DNA from: Streptomyces sp. LHD-70
Lineage (GTDB): Bacteria; Actinomycetota; Actinomycetes; Streptomycetales; Streptomycetaceae
Direction of reading: 5' to 3'
Assembly: GCF_031157275.1 (NCBI RefSeq)
Contig: NZ_JAVIFW010000012.1
Span: 62,001-126,000, forward strand
Length of the DNA: 64,000 nt
The translations under genes and the position numbers were made by a program. The notes under the pieces were generated by a model. That model had not been told where the DNA came from. It searched no databases and saw only the letters and a program-made list of their open reading frames with translations. Positions 17,984 through 25,657 of the stretch are shown piece by piece (within the stretch, counting starts at the first letter, position 1; every line of letters starts with the position of its first letter).

Positions 17984-18155
17984 AGTCGTTCCAGCCTAAG
18001 GAGCCGGACCCGAAGCGGCCTCCATCGAAAGTTACAACTCGCCTCCCGCCCTTCGATCCCCGAGCTCCCGTCCTGCGCCAGATGCCCGAGCAGGGGGTCG
18101 ACGGCGACGGTGGAGTCGCTTTCGAAATCCACCACGTGAAGGAGTAGGCCGAGCC

Positions 18156-19241
18156 GTGTTCGTCGCCTGGAGAGACCTGAAGTTCGCCAAGGGGCGCTTC
18201 GCCCTGATGGGAACCGTCATCGTGCTGATCACCCTGCTTGTCGGCCTGCTGTCCGGGCTGACCGCCGGCCTGGGGCAGCAGAACATCTCCGCCGTCACCG
18301 GCCTGCCCGCCGACAAGATCGCTTTCAACGCCCCCGGCCGCGGACAGGACCTGTCGTACGCCAACTCCACCGTCACGGACGAGCAGTGGCGTCAGTGGGC
18401 GCGGACGCCCGGAGTCACCTCCGCCGAACCGCTGGGCATCACCACGACCAAGGCCACGGCCGGCGACCGGAGCACCGGCGTCTCCGCGTTCGGCGTGCGG
18501 CCCGGCTCCTCTCTGGCCCCCGAGAGCGGCAGGATCGACGACACCTCCGCTGTGCTGTCCACCACGGCGGCCGACGACCTCGGCCTGCGGCCCGGGGACA
18601 CCCTCACGCTCGCCGGGCAGCAGCTGACCGTGGCCGCCGTACGGGGAGACGCCTCCTTCAGCCACACGCCCGTCGTCTGGACCAGCCTGACGACCTGGCG
18701 GAAGGCCGCACCGCCCACCACGGCCGACGGCCCGGCCGCCACCGTGATCGCCCTGAACGCCGACTCGGGCGCCGACCTCGGCGCCGCGGACCGGGCAGCG
18801 GGCACCGAGACCGTCTCCAAGCAGGACTCCCTGTCCGCGATCGGCTCGTACACCTCCGAGAACGGTTCGCTGCAGTTGATGCGCGGCTTCCTTTTCGCCA
18901 TCTCGGCCCTGGTCATCGGTGCGTTCTTCACCGTCTGGACGATCCAGCGCAGCGCGGACGTCGCCGTCCTCAAGGCGCTCGGCGCTTCCACGGCCAACCT
19001 GCTGAAGGACGCCCTCGGCCAGGCCCTCGTCCTGCTCACCGGCGGCACGCTGCTCGGCACCGCGGTCGCCGCCGGGCTCGGCGCCCTCCTCGCCGGTGGC
19101 GCGGTGCCGTTCCTCCTCACGCCCGCCACCGTCCTCGTACCCGCCGCGGTGATGATCCTGCTCGGCGCGCTCGGGGCCGCCCTGTCCATCCGCCGCATCA
19201 CGTCCGTCGACCCGCTGACCGCTCTGGGGAGCGCCCGATGA
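18156..19241 (+). CDS. ABC exporter permease, FtsX/MacB-like
   Basis: This 361-residue permease has one N-terminal membrane helix (MGTVIVLITLLVGLLSGLTA, ~18-37), a large extracytoplasmic domain (~40-235) and three C-terminal helices, the FtsX arrangement. GTG 18156 lies behind AAGGAG. The ATPase gene overlaps its stop by 4 bp, and together they form a two-gene exporter of the DevC/MacB kind. The transported substrate is unknown; antibiotics or cell-envelope lipids are usual for such systems next to two-component genes. It is divergent from the kinase (173 bp gap), suggesting stress-induced expression. Confidence 0.88.
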   Translation: MFVAWRDLKFAKGRFALMGTVIVLITLLVGLLSGLTAGLGQQNISAVTGLPADKIAFNAPGRGQDLSYANSTVTDEQWRQWARTPGVTSAEPLGITTTKATAGDRSTGVSAFGVRPGSSLAPESGRIDDTSAVLSTTAADDLGLRPGDTLTLAGQQLTVAAVRGDASFSHTPVVWTSLTTWRKAAPPTTADGPAATVIALNADSGADLGAADRAAGTETVSKQDSLSAIGSYTSENGSLQLMRGFLFAISALVIGAFFTVWTIQRSADVAVLKALGASTANLLKDALGQALVLLTGGTLLGTAVAAGLGALLAGGAVPFLLTPATVLVPAAVMILLGALGAALSIRRITSVDPLTALGSAR

Positions 19242-19921
19242 GCCTCAACCTGACCGACATCACCCTGACCTACCCCGATGGCGACAGCCGTCTGACCGCC
19301 CTGGACCGGGTCGGCCTCGACGTGCCGAAGGGCAGCCTGACCGCCGTGGTGGGGCCGTCGGGCTCCGGGAAATCCAGCCTCCTCGCCGTGGCCGCCACCC
19401 TCATCACGCCCGACGACGGCACCGTGACCGTCGACGGCACCACCACCACCGGAATGAGCCGCGCGGAGCTGACCGAGCTGCGCCGGCACAAGATCGGGAT
19501 CGTCTTCCAGCAGCCCAACCTGGTGCCGTCGCTCACCGCGGTCGAGCAACTCCAGGTCATGGCGCAGATCGACGGCCGCCGACCGGCCGGGGCCCGCACC
19601 CGCGCACTCGAACTCCTCGACGCGGTCGGCCTGGTGGACCAGGCCCGGCGGCGGCCCCACCAGCTCTCGGGCGGCCAGCGTCAGCGGGTCAACATCGCCC
19701 GCGCCCTGATGAACGACCCCACCGTGCTCCTGGTCGACGAGCCCACCAGCGCCCTCGACCACGAACGCGGCGCCGCCGTCATCGAGTTGATCACCCGGCT
19801 CACCCATCAGCGGGCGACCGCCACGGTCCTGGTCACCCACGACCGCACCCACCTGACCGCCGTCGACCAGACGGCGGAGGTCCACGACGGCCGCCTCCGC
19901 CTGCCCACCGCGGCACGCTGA
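19238..19921 (+). CDS. ABC exporter ATP-binding protein
   Basis: This 227-residue ATPase shows Walker A GPSGSGKSS (~40-48), Q-loop FQQPNLV, signature LSGGQRQRVNIARAL (~140-154) and Walker B VLLVDEPTSALD followed by VLVTHD. It is the LolD/MacB-like type that powers FtsX-fold permeases. ATG 19238 overlaps the permease stop (ATGA). It probably forms a homodimer on two copies of the permease. Confidence 0.93.
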   Translation: MSLNLTDITLTYPDGDSRLTALDRVGLDVPKGSLTAVVGPSGSGKSSLLAVAATLITPDDGTVTVDGTTTTGMSRAELTELRRHKIGIVFQQPNLVPSLTAVEQLQVMAQIDGRRPAGARTRALELLDAVGLVDQARRRPHQLSGGQRQRVNIARALMNDPTVLLVDEPTSALDHERGAAVIELITRLTHQRATATVLVTHDRTHLTAVDQTAEVHDGRLRLPTAAR

Positions 19922-19968
19922 CGCGCCGGTCCGGCCGCACGCATGGGCCCGGGGGCCCGCCGTACGTA

Positions 19969-20090
19969 ACGGACGGGTCCGGGTCGGCCGCACGCCCGCA
20001 CGCCCGCACGCCCGCACGGACGGGTCCGGGTCGGCCGCACGCCCGCACGCCCGCACGCCCGCACGGACGGGGTCCGGGGTCGGTCAGACG
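19969..20090. repeat. 47-bp tandem repeat with internal CGCACGCC units
   Basis: Units begin at 19969, 20016 and 20063 (each ACGGACGGG...). Within each, the octamer CGCACGCC recurs three times. The third copy diverges after 20085. It occupies most of the gap after the exporter genes. Confidence 0.9.
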
Positions 20091-20121
20091 CACGGATGGG
20101 CCAGGAGCCCGCCGGACCTAC

Positions 20122-20168
20122 GGACGGGCCCGAAGCCGCCGGTCACTCCGGCGGCCTCGGGCCCGTCC
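20122..20168. terminator. Strong bidirectional hairpin terminator
   Basis: A 21-nt arm (20122-20142) pairs with 20148-20168 with a single mismatch and a 5-nt loop (TCACT). It lies between the convergent exporter and IclR genes and has no T-tract, as is common in Streptomyces. Confidence 0.85.
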
Positions 20169-20185
20169 GCTTGCGTCAGTCGACG

Positions 20186-20260
20186 TCCGTATCCCCGGAC
20201 TCCGTATCCCCGGACTCCGTATCCCCGGACTCCGTACCCCCGGACTCCGTACCCCCGAAC
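20186..20260. repeat. 15-bp tandem repeat TCCGTAYCCCCGGAC x5
   Basis: Five contiguous 15-bp units: three TCCGTATCCCCGGAC, then two TCCGTACCCCCGRAC. They end 10 bp before the IclR stop codon. With the 47-bp repeat they make the 349-bp gap 19922-20270 almost wholly repetitive. Confidence 0.92.
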
Positions 20261-20270
20261 TCCCGGCCCC

Positions 20271-21077
20271 TCAGGACCCGTTCGTGTTCGCCAGGGCCAC
20301 CGACAGCTCCGCCGCGACCTGCTGGAGGATCGGGACGATCTTCTCCGTGGCGGCCTCGGTGACGCGGCCGGCCGGGCCGGAGATCGAGATGGCCGCCGCC
20401 GTGGGGGAGTCGGGGACCGGGACCGCGAGGCAGCGGACGCCGATCTCCTGCTCGTTGTCGTCCACCGCGTACCCCGCCTGGCGGACCTCGGTGAGCGCGT
20501 CGAGGAACCCCTCCGGCGTGGTGATGGTCTTCTCCGTCGCGGCGGGCATGCCGGTACGCGCGAGCAGGGCGCGGACCTCGTCGGCGGGCGTGCCGGAGAG
20601 GAGGGCCTTGCCCACGCCGGTGGAGTGCGGCAGGACGCGGCGGCCGACCTCCGTGAACATCCGCATGGAGTGCTTGGACGGCACCTGCGCCACGTACACG
20701 ATCTCGTCGCCGTCGAGCAGCGCCATGTTCGCCGTCTCGCCGGTCTCCTCGACCAGGCGGGCGAGGTAGGGCCGCGCCCAGGTGCCGAGGAGGCGGGAGG
20801 CGGATTCGCCGAGGCGGATCAGGCGGGGGCCCAGGCTGTAGCGGCGGTTGGGCTGCTGGCGGACGTACCCGGTGGCGACCAGGGTGCGCATCAGGCGGTG
20901 GATGGTCGGCAGCGGCAGACCGCTGCTCGCGGAGAGTTCGCTCAGGCCGACCTCGCCCCCCGCGTCCGCCATGCGCTCGAGCAGGTCGAAGGCGCGCTCA
21001 AGTGACTGGACTCCCCCGCTGGCGGCGGGCTTGGAGGCGCTTTCGGTGGAGGCGTCGCTGGCGTTGGACGTCGGCAC
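20271..21077 (-). CDS. allR: IclR-family regulator, AllR-like
   Basis: This 268-residue protein has an N-terminal winged helix (GVQSLERAFDLLERMADAG ... LSELSASSGLPLPTIHRLMR, residues ~22-65) and an IclR effector domain (~85-262) with GVGKALLSG, DDNEQEIGVRCLAVPV and AISISGPAGRVT. In enterobacteria and S. coelicolor, AllR-type IclR repressors sense glyoxylate/allantoin and control allantoin genes. Here the gene is divergent from allantoinase with two dyads between them, one of which recurs upstream of malate synthase. The regulator name is inference from this context. Confidence 0.8.
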   Translation of the reverse strand: MPTSNASDASTESASKPAASGGVQSLERAFDLLERMADAGGEVGLSELSASSGLPLPTIHRLMRTLVATGYVRQQPNRRYSLGPRLIRLGESASRLLGTWARPYLARLVEETGETANMALLDGDEIVYVAQVPSKHSMRMFTEVGRRVLPHSTGVGKALLSGTPADEVRALLARTGMPAATEKTITTPEGFLDALTEVRQAGYAVDDNEQEIGVRCLAVPVPDSPTAAAISISGPAGRVTEAATEKIVPILQQVAAELSVALANTNGS

Positions 21078-21195
21078 GGCGCGGTCCTTTCGGTGCTCAG
21101 GAGCAGGCGGAGGTGCAGCCTACCCGTCGGTTCCTCGCGTGCGGGTGCCCGGTGGCCCGGTCTTGTACGTAAGTATATTCTGCGTAGCGAAATCT

Positions 21196-21217
21196 AGCTT
21201 TCACTTCATGGAAAGCT
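21196..21217. promoter_or_regulatory. Putative AllR operator 1 between allR and allB
   Basis: AGCTTTC-N8-GAAAGCT is a perfect 7-bp-arm dyad. On the minus strand it reads TTTCC-ATGAAGT-GAAAG and lines up with TTTCC-TCATAGT-GGAAG upstream of aceB (shared TTTCC-N4-AGTGRAAG). Confidence 0.65.
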
Positions 21218-21301
21218 CTAGTCTGGGTAGAGAACCGGAACGAAGCCCTCCGGGTGTACCCAGGGGGTCTTGACTGGGCCAGACGGCCCGGTGAAGATTC
21301 G

Positions 21302-21318
21302 TTCAACAGATTGTTGAA
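21302..21318. promoter_or_regulatory. Putative operator 2 upstream of allantoinase
   Basis: TTCAACA-GAT-TGTTGAA is a perfect 17-bp palindrome about 60 bp upstream of the allB start, in an unusually AT-rich stretch, so it probably overlaps the promoter. Confidence 0.65.
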
Positions 21319-21376
21319 TACCAATACCCCCTTCCGTGCTCTTCAGAGCCGCGGAAGAGGAAGAGAGGGGAAACGG

Positions 21377-22714
21377 GTGTCCGACGTGGAACTGGTCCTT
21401 CGCTCGACGCGAGTCGTCACCCCCGAGGGCACGCGCGCCGCCTCCGTCGCCGTGGCCGACGGGAAGATCGCAGCCGTCCTTCCGTACGAGACCGAGGTCC
21501 CCGAAGGTGCCCGGCTCGAGGACTTCGGGGACGACGCGCTGCTCCCCGGCATCGTCGACACCCACGTCCACGTGAACGACCCCGGCCGCACCGAGTGGGA
21601 GGGCTTCTGGACCGCCACCCGCGCCGCGGCCGCCGGTGGCATCACCACCCTCGTGGACATGCCGCTCAACTCCCTGCCGCCCACCACCACCGTCGACAAC
21701 CTGCGCACCAAGCAGGAAGTGGCCCGCGCCAAGGCGCACATCGACATCGGTTTCTGGGGCGGCGCGCTCCCGGACAACGTCGCGGACCTCAAGCCCCTGC
21801 ACGACGCGGGCGTCTACGGCTTCAAGTGCTTCCTGTCGCCCTCCGGCGTCGACGAGTTCCCGCACCTCGACCGCGAGCAGCTCGCCGCGTCCATGGGCGA
21901 GATCGCGGGCTTCGGCGGCCTCCTCATCGTGCACGCCGAGGACCCGCACGAGCTGGACTCCGCCCCGCACCTGAGCGGCCCGAAGTACGGCGACTACCTG
22001 CAGACCCGGCCGCGTATCTCCGAGGACGCGGCGATCAAGGGCCTCATCGAGACCGCCAAGCGCCTCGACGCGCGCGTGCACGTCCTGCACCTGTCGTCCT
22101 CCGACGCGCTGCCGCTGATCGCCGCCGCCAAGGCCGAGGGCGTCAAGCTCACCGTCGAGACCTGCCCGCACTACCTCACCCTGACCGCCGAGGAAGTCCC
22201 GGACGGCGCCAGCGAGTTCAAGTGCTGCCCGCCCATCCGCGAGGGCGCCAACCAGGACCTCCTGTGGCAGGCGCTCGCCGACGGCACCGTCGACTGCATC
22301 GTCACCGACCACTCGCCGTCCACCGCCGACCTGAAGACCGACGACTTCGCCACCGCCTGGGGCGGCATCTCCGGCCTCCAGCTCAGCCTCCCGGCCATCT
22401 GGACCGCCGCCCGCGAGCGCGGTCACAGTCTCGACGACGTGGTGCGCTGGATGTCGGCGCGTACGTCGGAGCTGGTCGGCCTGGACCAGAAGGGCGCCAT
22501 CGAGGCCGGCCGCGACGCCGACTTCGCGGTCCTCGCGCCCGACGAGACCTTCACCGTCGACCCCGCCGGACTCCAGCACCGCAACAAGGTCACCGCCTAC
22601 GCGGGCAAGACCCTGCACGGCGTCGTGAAGTCCACCTGGCTGCGCGGCCAGCGCATCCACGCGGGCGGCGAATTCACCGTGCCCTCCGGCCGACTCCTCG
22701 AAAGGAAGAACTGA
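21377..22714 (+). CDS. allB: Allantoinase
   Basis: This 445-residue cyclic amidohydrolase opens the hydantoin ring of allantoin to allantoate in the cytosol. GTG 21377 follows GAGAGGGG and gives the usual N-terminus; the frame is open further upstream across the operators. Metal-site motifs are present: [10 protein letters not shown] (~58-67, first His pair), FKCFLSPSG with the lysine that is carboxylated in the family (~150), LIVHAED (~185), HVLHLSS (~240) and IVTDHSPST (~312). It is followed after 5 bp by allantoicase and divergent from the IclR regulator, making a compact allantoin operon. Confidence 0.97.
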   Translation: MSDVELVLRSTRVVTPEGTRAASVAVADGKIAAVLPYETEVPEGARLEDFGDDALLPGIVDTHVHVNDPGRTEWEGFWTATRAAAAGGITTLVDMPLNSLPPTTTVDNLRTKQEVARAKAHIDIGFWGGALPDNVADLKPLHDAGVYGFKCFLSPSGVDEFPHLDREQLAASMGEIAGFGGLLIVHAEDPHELDSAPHLSGPKYGDYLQTRPRISEDAAIKGLIETAKRLDARVHVLHLSSSDALPLIAAAKAEGVKLTVETCPHYLTLTAEEVPDGASEFKCCPPIREGANQDLLWQALADGTVDCIVTDHSPSTADLKTDDFATAWGGISGLQLSLPAIWTAARERGHSLDDVVRWMSARTSELVGLDQKGAIEAGRDADFAVLAPDETFTVDPAGLQHRNKVTAYAGKTLHGVVKSTWLRGQRIHAGGEFTVPSGRLLERKN

Positions 22715-22719
22715 TCCCC

Positions 22720-23847
22720 GTGGCGCAGAACAATTCCGGTTTGGCCTCCTTCACCGGCGACGCGAGCCCCTACGGCGGCGGCGAGCCGTACGCCGACTAC
22801 CGCAGCGCCGAATTCCCCTTCACCCAGTACGCCAACCTGGCCGACCGCCAGCTCGGCGCGGGTGTCATCGCCGCCAACGACGAGTTCTTCGCCGAGCGGG
22901 AGAACCTGCTCAAGCCCGAGGCCGCCGAGTTCGACCCCGAGCACTTCGGCCACAAGGGCAAGATCATGGACGGCTGGGAGACCCGCCGTCGCCGCGGTGT
23001 CTCGGCCGAGGTCCCGCACCCCACCGACGAGGACCACGACTGGGCGCTCGTCCGCCTCGGCGCCCCCGGCGTCATCCGCGGCATCGTCGTCGACACCGCC
23101 CACTTCCGCGGCAACTACCCGCAGGCCGTGTCCATCGAGGGCGCCAACGTCGAGGGCTCGCCCACGCCCGACGAGCTGCTCTCCGGCGACGTGAAGTGGA
23201 CGACGCTCGTCCCGCGCACCGCCGTCGGCGGCCACGCGGCCAACGGCTTCGAGGTCACCGCCGAGCAGCGCTTCACGCACCTGCGGGTCAACCAGCACCC
23301 TGACGGCGGCATCGCCCGCCTGCGGGTCTACGGCGAGGTCGTGCCCGACCCGAAGTGGCTCAAGGCGCTCGGCACCTTCGACGTGGTCGCCCTGGAGAAC
23401 GGCGGCCAGGTCGAGGACGCCTCCGACCGCTTCTACTCCCCGGCCACCAACACCATCCAGCCGGGCCGCTCCCGCAAGATGGACGACGGCTGGGAGACCC
23501 GCCGCCGCCGCGACAAGGGCAACGACTGGATCCGCTACCAGCTGGTGCAGCAGTCCGAGATCCGCGCCGTCGAGATCGACACCGCGTACCTCAAGGGCAA
23601 CTCGGCGGGCTGGGCCGCGCTGTCCGTCAAGGACGGTGAGGACGGCGAGTGGACCGAGGTGCTTCCCCGCACCCGCCTGCAGCCCGACACCAACCACCGG
23701 TTCGTGCTCGACACGGCGGCCAAGGGCACGCACGTCCGCATCGACATCTACCCCGACGGCGGCATCTCCCGCCTCCGTCTCTTCGGTTCCCTGACCGAGG
23801 ACGGCGCGGCCGGCCTGGCCGCCCGTCACCAGGAGCTGGGCGGCTGA
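22720..23847 (+). CDS. alc: Allantoicase
   Basis: This 375-residue protein consists of two homologous jelly-roll halves. MDGWETRRRRG appears near residue 87 and again as MDDGWETRRRRDKGN near 255, and YPDGGISRLRLFG echoes HPDGGIARLRVYG, the internal repeat typical of allantoicase. It hydrolyses allantoate to ureidoglycolate and urea. GTG 22720 follows AAAGGAAG at a longish spacing, so coupling to the allB stop 5 bp upstream probably helps initiation. The product would feed ureidoglycolate to glyoxylate, then malate synthase. Confidence 0.96.
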   Translation: MAQNNSGLASFTGDASPYGGGEPYADYRSAEFPFTQYANLADRQLGAGVIAANDEFFAERENLLKPEAAEFDPEHFGHKGKIMDGWETRRRRGVSAEVPHPTDEDHDWALVRLGAPGVIRGIVVDTAHFRGNYPQAVSIEGANVEGSPTPDELLSGDVKWTTLVPRTAVGGHAANGFEVTAEQRFTHLRVNQHPDGGIARLRVYGEVVPDPKWLKALGTFDVVALENGGQVEDASDRFYSPATNTIQPGRSRKMDDGWETRRRRDKGNDWIRYQLVQQSEIRAVEIDTAYLKGNSAGWAALSVKDGEDGEWTEVLPRTRLQPDTNHRFVLDTAAKGTHVRIDIYPDGGISRLRLFGSLTEDGAAGLAARHQELGG

Positions 23848-23882
23848 CGACACCCGCCCACGGGGCGTGCGTACCGCCCTCA

Positions 23883-23923
23883 GGGGCGCGCCGGGAGGAC
23901 AGCCCCGGCGCGCCCCTCTTTCT
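23883..23923 (+). terminator. Rho-independent-like terminator of the allantoin operon
   Basis: The 13-bp arm GGGGCGCGCCGGG (23883-23895) pairs perfectly with 23904-23916 and is followed by TCTTTCT, a real T-rich tail. Confidence 0.9.
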
Positions 23924-23932
23924 CGTACGAGC

Positions 23933-23998
23933 TCACGCCGCTCGCCCGCCGTCGACGGAGAACTCGGCGCCGGTGACGTACGCGGGGTTCCCGGGGTG
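23933..23998 (-). pseudogene. Remnant: C-terminal tip of a short-chain dehydrogenase
   Basis: On the minus strand the bases encode NPAYVTGAEFSVDGGRAA followed by TGA. This is the hallmark end of classical SDR oxidoreductases (YVTG...xVDGG). Upstream of it the frame dissolves into a G-rich stretch and then the DHFR-like gene on the other strand, so only the last ~20 codons of a lost gene remain. Confidence 0.75.
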
Positions 23999-24077
23999 CG
24001 GGGGTGAGCGATGAGTTTCCGAGGGGCGGGCGGTCATTCCTGGTGACAGCGGCGCTCACGAGACAACGGGACCGGTC

Positions 24078-24677
24078 ATGAAGCTCACACTCACCCAGAT
24101 GGTCACCCTCGACGGCGTGATGCAGGGCCCCGGCGGGCCGGACGAGGACACCGGCGGCGGCTTCACCCAGGGCGGCTGGGTCTGGTCGTACTTCGACGAG
24201 GACTTCAGCGGGTTCGTCGACGAGAACTTCCGGCGCGCGGACGCCTTCCTCCTCGGCCGTCGCACGTACGAGATCTTCGCCGCGTACTGGCCGAAGCAGA
24301 GCGGCGACCCCGTCTCCGACGCCCTCAACTCCCTGCCGAAATACGTCGCGAGCACCACCCTGACCAGCGCCGACTGGGAGGGCTCTCAGGTCATCGGCGG
24401 CGATCTCGCCGCAGCGGTCACCGCGCTGAAGGAGCAGCCGGGCCGCGAGCTGCAGATGCACGGCAGCGCCGGTCTCGCCCGGTCACTGTTCGGGCACGGG
24501 CTGATCGACACCGTGCACCTCATCACGGTGCCGGTCGTGCTCGGCGCCGGAGAGCGCCTCTTCGCGGAGGGCACCCTGCCCACGGCCTTCCACAACGCCG
24601 ACACCCGCGTCACCCGCACGGGAGTCGTCATCGGCACGTACGAGCGCGAGGGCACCCCGGAGTACGCCTCGATCTGA
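24078..24677 (+). CDS. Dihydrofolate reductase-family protein (RibD C-terminal type)
   Basis: This 199-residue protein has the YyaP/RibD-C reductase features: MKLTLTQMVTLDGVMQGPGG at the start, ADAFLLGRRTYEIFAAYWP (~55-73), LPKYVAST, ELQMHGSAGLARSLF (~125-139) and VVLGAGERLF (~157-166). These correspond to the NADPH site of the fold. The family reduces pteridine/pyrimidine-like or unidentified substrates, and no pathway partner is adjacent. It is probably a single-gene unit that replaced an SDR gene whose tail survives just upstream. Confidence 0.85.
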   Translation: MKLTLTQMVTLDGVMQGPGGPDEDTGGGFTQGGWVWSYFDEDFSGFVDENFRRADAFLLGRRTYEIFAAYWPKQSGDPVSDALNSLPKYVASTTLTSADWEGSQVIGGDLAAAVTALKEQPGRELQMHGSAGLARSLFGHGLIDTVHLITVPVVLGAGERLFAEGTLPTAFHNADTRVTRTGVVIGTYEREGTPEYASI

Positions 24678-24742
24678 CCGCCCACCGTCCGGCGCGGCTC
24701 GCGGCGGCCCGCACGGGTGAACTCCCTGAAAATTTCCGGTAC

Positions 24743-24785
24743 TTGACGTTGACACGGCAGGCTCTACGCGCGTCATGCTAGGGGC
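24743..24785 (+). promoter_or_regulatory. Putative promoter of the RNase Sa gene
   Basis: Two -35-like hexamers TTGACG (24743-24748) and TTGACA (24749-24754) lie upstream of CATGCT (24774-24779) at 19-25 bp spacing. The predicted RNA start is at or just before ATG 24786, so the mRNA may be leaderless. Confidence 0.4.
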
Positions 24786-25199
24786 ATGCGAATCCCCCCA
24801 CGCATCGCCACAGGCATCGCTCTGGCCGCCGCGCTCCTCGCCGGCGGACCCGTGGCCGCGAACGCGGCCCCCGCTCCCGTGACCCCCCACTCCGCGACCG
24901 CGACCGTCGCCGCCGTCGGCGACATCTGCTACTCCGCGCTGCCGCCCGAGGCCCACGACACCCTCGACCTGATCGAGGCGGGCGGCCCCTACCCGTACCC
25001 GCAGGACGGCACCGTCTTCCAGAACCGTGAGGGGCTGCTGCCCCCGCAGGACTCCGGCTACTACCACGAGTTCACCGTCGAGACCCCCGGCTCCGACGAC
25101 CGCGGCGCCCGACGCATCGTCACGGGCGAGGCGACCGAGGAGGACTACTACACCGCCGACCACTACGAGTCCTTCGACCTGGTCGACCACGGCTGCTGA
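24786..25199 (+). CDS. Secreted guanyl-specific ribonuclease, RNase Sa family
   Basis: This 137-residue precursor has an Ala/Leu signal peptide ending near PVAANAAPAP. The mature domain follows RNase Sa closely: ICYSALPPEAHDTLDLIEAG, YPQDGTVFQNREGLLP and the catalytic Glu in YYHEFTVETPG, followed by the Arg of RRIVTGEATEEDYYTADHY. Two cysteines (ICYSA and the terminal GC) would make the single RNase Sa disulfide. It cleaves RNA 3' of guanosine outside the cell. No barstar-like inhibitor gene is adjacent. Confidence 0.95.
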   Translation: MRIPPRIATGIALAAALLAGGPVAANAAPAPVTPHSATATVAAVGDICYSALPPEAHDTLDLIEAGGPYPYPQDGTVFQNREGLLPPQDSGYYHEFTVETPGSDDRGARRIVTGEATEEDYYTADHYESFDLVDHGC

Positions 25200-25270
25200 C
25201 CCGATCCCGGCCCGTCGGCTCCGGTTGCCTCGCAACGTACGCGGCGACCGGAGCCGCATCGGCCCACGCG

Positions 25271-25480
25271 TCAGCCCCCCTTGCCGCTGCTCTCCGCCGC
25301 CGCGAACACGGCCACCGAGAGCACCACGAGCGCGATGCCCGCGTACAGCTCGTACCCCCGCAGGAAGTCCAGGTGCTGGATGACGCCCCAGGCGAGGGGC
25401 CAGTCGGTCAGTTCGCGCACGATCGCGAAGGCGCCCTGGAGCAGCAGGAGCAGACCGAGGAACTCAAGACCTTTCTTCAT
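25271..25480 (-). CDS. Small two-helix membrane protein
   Basis: ATG 25480 gives 69 residues. LGLLLLLQGAFAIVRELTDW (~6-25) and YAGIALVVLSVAVFAAAE (~45-62) are probable membrane helices. No family is recognised. It is convergent with the RNase Sa gene and divergent from the kinase. The weak coding context makes this a moderate call. Confidence 0.6.
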   Translation of the reverse strand: MKKGLEFLGLLLLLQGAFAIVRELTDWPLAWGVIQHLDFLRGYELYAGIALVVLSVAVFAAAESSGKGG

Positions 25481-25657
25481 GCGCCGATCCTCGTCCGCCG
25501 CCGGCCCCCGCACATCGGCCGCACGGCGAACCCCGGCGGGCGGCGGAGGGCCGAAGGTCGATGCCCGGCAGACTTTCGGCTACGGCCCAGGAGCTTTCGG
25601 CTACCGTCCCCGCGCGCGCCGCCCGCACAGCTGCGCGGGTGCATAGATTTGTCGACC

